The translations under genes were made by a program, and so were the position numbers. The notes under the pieces are model-generated. The model did not search any database. It had not been told where the DNA came from and worked only from the letters and a program-made list of their open reading frames with translations. From JBKPCD01 sp046727175 (lineage in GTDB: Bacteria > Acidobacteriota > Vicinamibacteria > Vicinamibacterales > 2-12-FULL-66-21): DNA of 18,723 nt. The stretch lies in the NCBI GenBank assembly GCA_046727175.1, contig JBKPCD010000135.1, forward strand, positions 1-18,723, given 5' to 3'. Below are positions 14,380-18,723 of this stretch, piece after piece (position 1 is the first letter of the stretch; every line of letters starts with the position of its first letter).

Positions 14380-15788
14380 CGGGCCCCCGCTCTCTTTGCC
14401 TGCTCCGCCTTGAGCTCCTGAATCTTGTCGAAGAGATCCCGCTGGAGGATGCGCACGATCGTCATCATGCCCATCGTCCCGCCGCTCCATCCGGGCCGAA
14501 GGCCGTACGTCTCCGGCTTCGCGACCATTTCGTCCATCACCATGAACATGTCTTGCGGATATCCCGGATACATGCCGGCATTGGGCGGAGCGCTCACCCC
14601 CGTTCGCGGGAGGGCGGTCTCGGGAATCTGCGCCAAAGGTATGTTGGCGACGTTGCGCTCGGTCTCTGCGCCGATATTGACGGTCCGACCGAAGGCCGGT
14701 GTGGCCGCATCGCCGAGTGCATGGCCTTCGTGAATGCCCATGCCGGCTTCCACAGTTCCCGGCCGTGGAGCATTGGCGTGCGACATCATCAATGGCCCGA
14801 CCATCGAAGCCATCTGATTCATCATGTGATGCGGCAGGTGGCAGTGGAAGTGCCAGTCGCCGGGATTGTCGGCGATGAACTCGATATCGCGCGCCTGCGC
14901 GACTCCGACGAGAACGGTATTCGCGGGCTCCATGGCTGTTGTGCGGATGCGACCCGCTTCAGTACCCGTCACATAAAACGTGTGTCCGTGGAAATGCATC
15001 GGATGGTGGTCCATTCCGAGATTCACGACCCTGAGGCGAACACGTTCACCCACTTTCACTAGCATCGGCGTGGTGGCCGGACCCGCTTTTCCATTGATCG
15101 TCAGCCAGTTGAACTCCATGGCCAGCGAGTTCGGAATCGTGTTGTTTGGCAACAGCGCCCATTCCTGCAGGATGATTCCGAAGTCGCGATCGATTCGAGG
15201 CGTATGGGCGCGGCGCGGATGGATGATGAAGAGACCGATCAGTCCCATCATTTCCTGCATCGCCATGTGCGAGTGATAGAAGAACGTGCCGTTCTGCTTC
15301 AGCGTGAACTCGTACGCGAAACTCCCGTTCGGTGGGATGGCGTCCTGTGAGATCCCCGGCATGCCGTCCATCGCATTGGGGATCTCGAGACCATGCCAGT
15401 GCATCGAGAACGGCTCCGGGAGCCGGTTCTCGACGTTGAGGCGTACGCGATCGCCTTCTGTGACCTGAATCGTCGGTCCCGGGATGCTGCCGTTGAACCC
15501 CCAGCCATCGACTGTGCGACCCGGAATGAATTCGGTTCGCACGTGCTCGACACGAATGTCGAACACCTTGACTCCGTTCTCCAGCCGCCAAGGCATGTTC
15601 GGGACATCGGGGCTGACGACGGGGACGATGCCTGAACCAAACTCGTATGGCAGAACGGATGGCGCCGGCACCGTCGGTCGCTGAGGCTGTGGCGCAGGGT
15701 GCACGTGCTGCGCGTACGCGGTCTGCGCCGAAGCGGCACCCGCAATGGACGCCACGCCACGCAGAAATGAACGTCTGCTGGACTGCAT
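14376..15788 (-). CDS. Tat-exported multicopper oxidase
   Basis: A 470-residue protein. SRRSFLRG at 4-11 followed by a hydrophobic segment is a twin-arginine signal. All four copper-binding motifs are intact: H130-W-H132-G, H172-S-H174, H262-P-M-H265-F-H267, and H315-C316-H317 with H321 and axial M326. Together they bind one type 1 and a trinuclear type 2/3 centre. About 90 residues separate the second and third motifs, short for a three-domain CueO, so a two-cupredoxin-domain arrangement is likely. After residue 330 there is a tail of about 140 residues rich in Met (M406, M414, M416, M418, M421, M439, M441, M442), reminiscent of the Cu(I)-collecting Met-rich regions of CueO/CopA. Probable role: Cu(I) oxidation in the periplasm with O2. 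ATG 15788 has GAGG five bases upstream. First gene of the tightly overlapping series. Confidence 0.95.
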   Translation of the reverse strand: MQSSRRSFLRGVASIAGAASAQTAYAQHVHPAPQPQRPTVPAPSVLPYEFGSGIVPVVSPDVPNMPWRLENGVKVFDIRVEHVRTEFIPGRTVDGWGFNGSIPGPTIQVTEGDRVRLNVENRLPEPFSMHWHGLEIPNAMDGMPGISQDAIPPNGSFAYEFTLKQNGTFFYHSHMAMQEMMGLIGLFIIHPRRAHTPRIDRDFGIILQEWALLPNNTIPNSLAMEFNWLTINGKAGPATTPMLVKVGERVRLRVVNLGMDHHPMHFHGHTFYVTGTEAGRIRTTAMEPANTVLVGVAQARDIEFIADNPGDWHFHCHLPHHMMNQMASMVGPLMMSHANAPRPGTVEAGMGIHEGHALGDAATPAFGRTVNIGAETERNVANIPLAQIPETALPRTGVSAPPNAGMYPGYPQDMFMVMDEMVAKPETYGLRPGWSGGTMGMMTIVRILQRDLFDKIQELKAEQAKRAGAR

Positions 15789-15961
15789 GCGAACCTCGAA
15801 CTGGAAACGACAACCTGGAGCTCCCGTCAGCACGTAGGCGGAAGCCCACCGCTCTGGGTGTGACCCGAGCGCATTCAAACGATTGAGCGGGAGGACTGTG
15901 CGGGAATCCGAGCCCTCCTCGCGTCGCATGCGCGGGTGGGCCAGGAGTCGCGTGGGGAGTC

Positions 15962-16348
15962 TCAGATGCGGAGAATGGCGACCGTGGAAGACGTGCGACG
16001 ACTCATGCCCGGCGGTCCGTGCGTGGTGCGAATCGCCACACCACCGCCTGCGATTGACACGACAGCGACTGTTGTCAATGGAAGCGGAGCGACCGTTCGG
16101 CTGGAATCACGTGTGCCAGCACTCGCCAGGAGAGCCGGGCTGCCCAACGAATGATCATGGCCGCACGGGTGCTGACCATCGCCCACGTTCGAGCCGCTCG
16201 GAGCATTCGCCGACTTGTGGCAGGCCGAAGTCGTAGGCGCTCGGTCGCAATCCATCAAGCAGACAAGCCTGATCACTGGACTTGCAGTCAGCACCAGCGC
16301 CAAAACGCCTGCGAAGGAGCGAAGCCTCACGACCTTTCCAGTATACAT
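15962..16348 (-). CDS. Small secreted His/Cys-rich protein, head of the copper operon
   Basis: A 128-residue protein with a hydrophobic N-terminus (SFAGVLALVLTASPVIRLVC, about 11-30). A Cys/His-rich segment follows: C30, C34, C43-H44, then HPCGHDHS with H60, C62, H64 and H66. The remainder is low in features and ends HGPPGMSRRTSSTVAILRI. No domain is recognised with certainty, but the pattern matches small hypothetical proteins I associate with copper loci. Metal binding is inferred from the Cys/His cluster. ATG 16348 is chosen because GGAG lies three bases upstream, overlapping the copper ATPase remnant's stop codon (TAGGAGACATG). That spacing shows it was once translationally coupled to the ATPase. 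The multicopper oxidase begins 173 bp downstream. Confidence 0.7.
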   Translation of the reverse strand: MYTGKVVRLRSFAGVLALVLTASPVIRLVCLMDCDRAPTTSACHKSANAPSGSNVGDGQHPCGHDHSLGSPALLASAGTRDSSRTVAPLPLTTVAVVSIAGGGVAIRTTHGPPGMSRRTSSTVAILRI

Positions 16349-16353
16349 GTCTC

Positions 16354-16488
16354 CTACAGTTCGACGCGCCGTAGCCGAATGGCGTTTCCGATGACCGAAA
16401 CCGAACTGAACGTCATCGCCGCACTCGCAATCATAGGGCTGAGCAGCAATCCGAACCACGGATACAGCATTCCGGCTGCAATCGGTAG
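16354..16488 (-). pseudogene. C-terminal remnant of a P1B-type (copper) ATPase
   Basis: Reading the - strand, 44 codons ending at TAG 16356-16354 encode LPIAAGMLYPWFGLLLSPMI then ASAAMTFSSVSVIGN and AIRLRRVEL. This is the characteristic last transmembrane pair and tail of CopA/CopB-type heavy-metal ATPases (IPIAAG, P-M-x-A-x-x-AMSxSSVxVxxNALRLR). No start, no phosphorylation motif and no upstream part are present: homology stops at about 16486, where another gene's tail begins on the opposite strand. It cannot be functional. A full ATPase would export Cu(I) to the periplasm, matching the products of the downstream operon. Confidence 0.88.
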
Positions 16489-16490
16489 TC

Positions 16491-16760
16491 GAACCGGTCT
16501 GGTCGAAGACCGGTGATCAGCTGTTTTTTTTCGCCGCGGTCGAGATCTGCTGGTCGTTCAGATTGAAGGCCACAGGCAAGGCGCCCTCTTCCGGTCCACA
16601 GGTCCTCTTCTCGGGCGATTATCCGTTCGGACCCCAGGTGGCGAATTACGACGTCTCGCCGGATGGCAAGCGCTTCCTGATGCTGAAAGGCAGGCAGTGG
16701 CCTGAGGGACAGGTTGTTGTGGTGATGAACTGGTTTTCGGAACTGCGAACCCACAGGTGA
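16491..16760 (+). pseudogene. Degraded C-terminal remnant of a PD40/WD40-like beta-propeller (protein-kinase tail type)
   Basis: The + strand encodes EPVWSKTGDQLFF (from 16491), then in another frame RRGRDLLVVQIEGHRQG (16532-16582), then back in the first frame GPQVLFSGDYPFGPQVANY, DVSPDGKRFLMLK and VVVVMNWFSELRTHR, stopping at TGA 16758-16760. The order and motifs (EPVWS, D-x-x-LFF, YDVSPDGxRFLMLK, VVVxNWFxEL) match the last blades of the propeller that ends many acidobacterial serine/threonine kinases. Two frame changes are required: one at the T8 run (16524-16531) and one at about 16583-16603. There is no start and no kinase domain. This is a decayed 3' fragment, joined at its 5' end to the copper ATPase remnant. 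Confidence 0.8.
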
Positions 16761-16797
16761 ATCGCACGAATTTCCTTCCGTGCCCTATCATTGTTCC

Positions 16798-18066
16798 ATG
16801 CTTCATCGTTCGGCCCGAGTCGTCGTTCTCGCGCTAATGACCGCTGTCGCGATGGCGGCTGGACAAGATCGCTCGAGCGAGTCTTGGTCCGTTGCCATCG
16901 AACGACTGTCCTCTCCGGCTGGTCCGAACAGCGGTCAGCCGCAGCTGTCATCTTCAGCACGTGGGCTGCTTCTGAGCTGGATCGAACGTGACGGCCAGTG
17001 GGCGAGGCTTCGGTTCGCCGAGCACACTGCTGGCGGTTGGTCCGCTCCGCGCGATGTCGTCGCTGGAACGAATTGGTTCGTCAACTGGGCGGACGTGCCT
17101 TCCGTCATGCGGCTTGTGAGCGGCGAGTTGGTCGCGCATTGGTTAGAGAAAAGCGGACCCGACACGTACGCATATGACGTTCGCCTCACGTATTCGAAAG
17201 ATGGCGGCAACACGTGGTCGCCATCGTTTACGCCGCACGCCGATGGCACGAAGACTGAGCACGGGTTCGCATCGCTCTTCCAGATGCCAGATGCTGGCCT
17301 GGGCCTGACCTGGCTGGATGGTCGCGCGATGAAATCAGGAGGGTCGCACGGCCCGCATGCGGGAGACGCGGGTGCGATGAGCGTACGGTTCGCGACCTTC
17401 GGGCCGGATTGGAAGCAGACGTCGGAAATGCCGGTCGATCTCCGCGTGTGCGAGTGTTGCCCCACTACCGCGGCGGTCACGTCGGAAGGTCCAATCGTAG
17501 CGTATCGCGATCGGACCGCAGAGGACGTGCGAGACATCTTCATCTCGCGGCTCGAAAACGGAAAGTGGACCGAGCCAAAGGCGGTACACTCCAATTCATG
17601 GAAAATCCCGGCGTGTCCGGTCAACGGTCCGATGTTGAGTGCGCGCGGGCGCGAGGTGGCCATTGCCTGGTTCACGGCTCAAGGCGATCAGCCGCGAGCG
17701 TTCGTTGCGTTCTCGAAAGATGCTGGTCGAACGTTCGGTTCGCCGATACGAATCGACGACGCAAGATCGCTGGGTCGTGTCGATATTGAGCTGATGGCCG
17801 ACGGATCGGCCGTCGCGAGCTGGATCGAGTTCGCGGATCAGCGTGCGCAGTTTCGCGTGCGCCGGGTGAATCCGTCCGGAGCGAAGTCTCCGGCGATCAC
17901 GGTATCCGGTCTGGCCGGCGGGCGTGCCAGCGGGTACCCCAGGATCGGCCTTCATGGAGACGAGCTGATTTTCGCCTGGACGGAGAACGCGGACGGCCGC
18001 TCACGAGTGCAGACTGCTAGTGCTCGAATCCCTGACATTTCACGCACGCGTCGGAACAGCGGCTAA
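16798..18066 (+). CDS. Secreted sialidase-like (Asp-box/BNR) beta-propeller protein with CECC motif
   Basis: A 422-residue protein with a signal peptide at about 1-22 (SARVVVLALMTAVAMAAG). The body is a series of propeller blades with two Asp boxes, SKDGGNTW (133-140) and SKDAGRTF (306-313), and repeated strand patterns (LLLSWIERDGQW, LGLTWLDGR, VAIAWFTAQGD, AVASWIEFAD, LIFAWTENADG). The sialidase Arg triad and FRIP motif are not evident, so enzymatic sialidase activity is not supported; the fold is the safer call. CVCEC-like VCECCPTTAA (217-226) and IPACPVNGP (271-279) supply Cys that could bind metal or pair. A His-rich loop SHGPHAG (183-189) lies nearby. ATG 16798 is preferred to GTG 16780 because the signal then starts correctly; no strong ribosome site is seen. 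Confidence 0.8.
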   Translation: MLHRSARVVVLALMTAVAMAAGQDRSSESWSVAIERLSSPAGPNSGQPQLSSSARGLLLSWIERDGQWARLRFAEHTAGGWSAPRDVVAGTNWFVNWADVPSVMRLVSGELVAHWLEKSGPDTYAYDVRLTYSKDGGNTWSPSFTPHADGTKTEHGFASLFQMPDAGLGLTWLDGRAMKSGGSHGPHAGDAGAMSVRFATFGPDWKQTSEMPVDLRVCECCPTTAAVTSEGPIVAYRDRTAEDVRDIFISRLENGKWTEPKAVHSNSWKIPACPVNGPMLSARGREVAIAWFTAQGDQPRAFVAFSKDAGRTFGSPIRIDDARSLGRVDIELMADGSAVASWIEFADQRAQFRVRRVNPSGAKSPAITVSGLAGGRASGYPRIGLHGDELIFAWTENADGRSRVQTASARIPDISRTRRNSG

Positions 18067-18124
18067 GGCACGGCTCGGAGCGCCACGCAACTCTTCTCCT
18101 CTCTGCGTCTGCTAGGCGTCTGTC

Positions 18125-18160
18125 ACAACGTCTTCAAAGCCGTTGACGATAGGACGTTGT
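18125..18160. terminator. Inverted repeat between convergent genes, possible terminator
   Basis: ACAACGTC (18125-18132) and GACGTTGT (18153-18160) form a perfect 8-bp stem, extendable by a G-T and a T-A pair, with a loop of about 16-20 nt. It lies 58 bp after the sialidase-like stop and before the convergent gene's 3' end. No T-run follows, so termination is a weak inference. Nothing else is recognisable in 18067-18297. Confidence 0.3.
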
Positions 18161-18297
18161 CATCCGGCAATGCCGCTGTCCGCGTTTTCTCTGCCCGAGA
18201 AGCGCTGACGAAGCGAGTCAGGCAGTCCTGCGGCACATGCCCGAGTATCGATGCGTTGATTGCAGATGCAACCCAAGCTAGCCGCGGTCCCTTCCGC

Positions 18298-18723
18298 TCA
18301 TCGTGGTCGTACCGTCACTGGATCGCCCGTCTTGTGCTCCGCAATCTGGAATCTCAAAAAGGCGTGCACGGCGTCACGCGCCTCGGCGTCCGAAGTGATG
18401 ATGTTCACGCGACCACCGTTCGGAGTGTCCGCGTACTCGTAGCGGATCGCGTTCTTTCGAGCGGCCATGGCTTTCGTTCCGGGTACGTTCGCCGAATCGT
18501 GCACGAGCATCGGCGCATCGAAGTTGCCGCTGCCGAACATCTGCGCGATATGCGGCAAGTGCGAGCGGATTGCGTCAAGATTCTTCGTGTCGCTTGCACG
18601 CTTGACGCTGACATCGATGGCGCCGCCGTCGTTGAACAGCAGGAAATGGTGGGTCGTGCGCTCTTGATCGAACCCCATCACGCCCGCTGCGCGTCGATCC
18701 GTAGAAGCATGATGATCCTGACG
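18298..18723 (-). CDS. C-terminal part of an unidentified conserved protein
   Basis: The - strand frame is open from the window edge (18723) to TGA 18300-18298, giving 141 residues that begin RQDHHASTDRRAAGVMGFDQ. The first residues resemble the region just after a signal peptide (QDHHA), so the true start is probably a few tens of codons beyond the window, not the internal GTG 18681 or ATG 18678. Motifs include MGFDQERTTHHFLLFNDGG, HLPHIAQMFGSGNFDAPM, RYEYADTPNGGRVNI and AVHAFLRFQIAEHKTGDP. Several His are conserved-looking. I recognise the pattern as a conserved secreted hypothetical protein without assigned function. It converges with the sialidase-like gene. Confidence 0.75.
   Translation of the reverse strand, partial: RQDHHASTDRRAAGVMGFDQERTTHHFLLFNDGGAIDVSVKRASDTKNLDAIRSHLPHIAQMFGSGNFDAPMLVHDSANVPGTKAMAARKNAIRYEYADTPNGGRVNIITSDAEARDAVHAFLRFQIAEHKTGDPVTVRPR

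Noticed and set aside
16151..16516. 121-codon open frame on the + strand over the breakpoint
   Set aside because: It is antisense to the His/Cys-rich gene and the copper ATPase tail, both of which give meaningful protein on the - strand.
16493..16531. Hairpin ACCGGTCT-GGTCGA-AGACCGGT followed closely by eight T, resembling an intrinsic terminator
   Set aside because: The stem and T-run fall inside the propeller coding remnant (EPVWSKTGDQLFF); the T-run encodes Phe codons. It may terminate by chance, but coding explains it.

Overview
This is a GC-rich bacterial fragment. Its gene content suggests Acidobacteriota, perhaps Vicinamibacteria or a relative. The clues are a degraded C-terminus of a PD40 beta-propeller of the serine/threonine-kinase type, several small secreted families I associate with that phylum, and a copper-handling gene order. 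The taxonomic call is inference from family content; no rRNA or other marker gene is present.

Layout. Left third, + strand: the end of an unidentified secreted or pilin-like protein (3-155); a ferric-reductase-like membrane gene that appears frameshifted (287-1440); a five-helix membrane protein with a His-rich tail (1559-2266); and an overlapping OmpR-type response regulator and sensor kinase (2275-4276). A 444-bp intergenic region holds a twin TTAC-N7-GTAA operator-like repeat. It leads into a large galactose-oxidase-like copper radical oxidase (4721-7042) and a CHRD protein (7072-7608), closed by a strong GC-rich hairpin at 7623-7655.

Middle, - strand: a secreted metzincin-like protein whose zinc motif starts with Gln (7744-8511), then the 3' end of a long gene run that reads from 16348 down to 8697. 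In transcription order the run is: His/Cys-rich secreted protein, Tat-exported multicopper oxidase, TolC-type outer-membrane channel, His-rich periplasmic YHS protein, membrane-anchored cytochrome c (broken by a stop and a frameshift), DUF5666-like secreted protein, YcnI-type domain fused to a SnoaL-like domain, PepSY-type membrane protein (frameshifted), a second PepSY-type membrane protein, and a small lipoprotein-like protein. Four of the first five junctions are ATGA overlaps or 1-nt gaps, so at least the central part is a true operon. The apparent theme is periplasmic copper and redox handling.

Right end: the operon once followed a P1B-type copper ATPase. Only its last 44 codons survive (16354-16488). 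They abut, within a few bases, the 5'-truncated tail of a beta-propeller gene on the other strand (about 16491-16760). Because the missing 5' part of each gene would have to lie where the other now is, this is a rearrangement breakpoint or an assembly chimera, not a simple deletion. Beyond it lie an intact Asp-box (sialidase-like) propeller protein with a CECC motif (16798-18066) and the C-terminal part of an unidentified protein (18298 to the window end).

Four genes or remnants carry frame lesions while the long genes are intact, so whether these lesions are real decay or sequencing error is the main open question.
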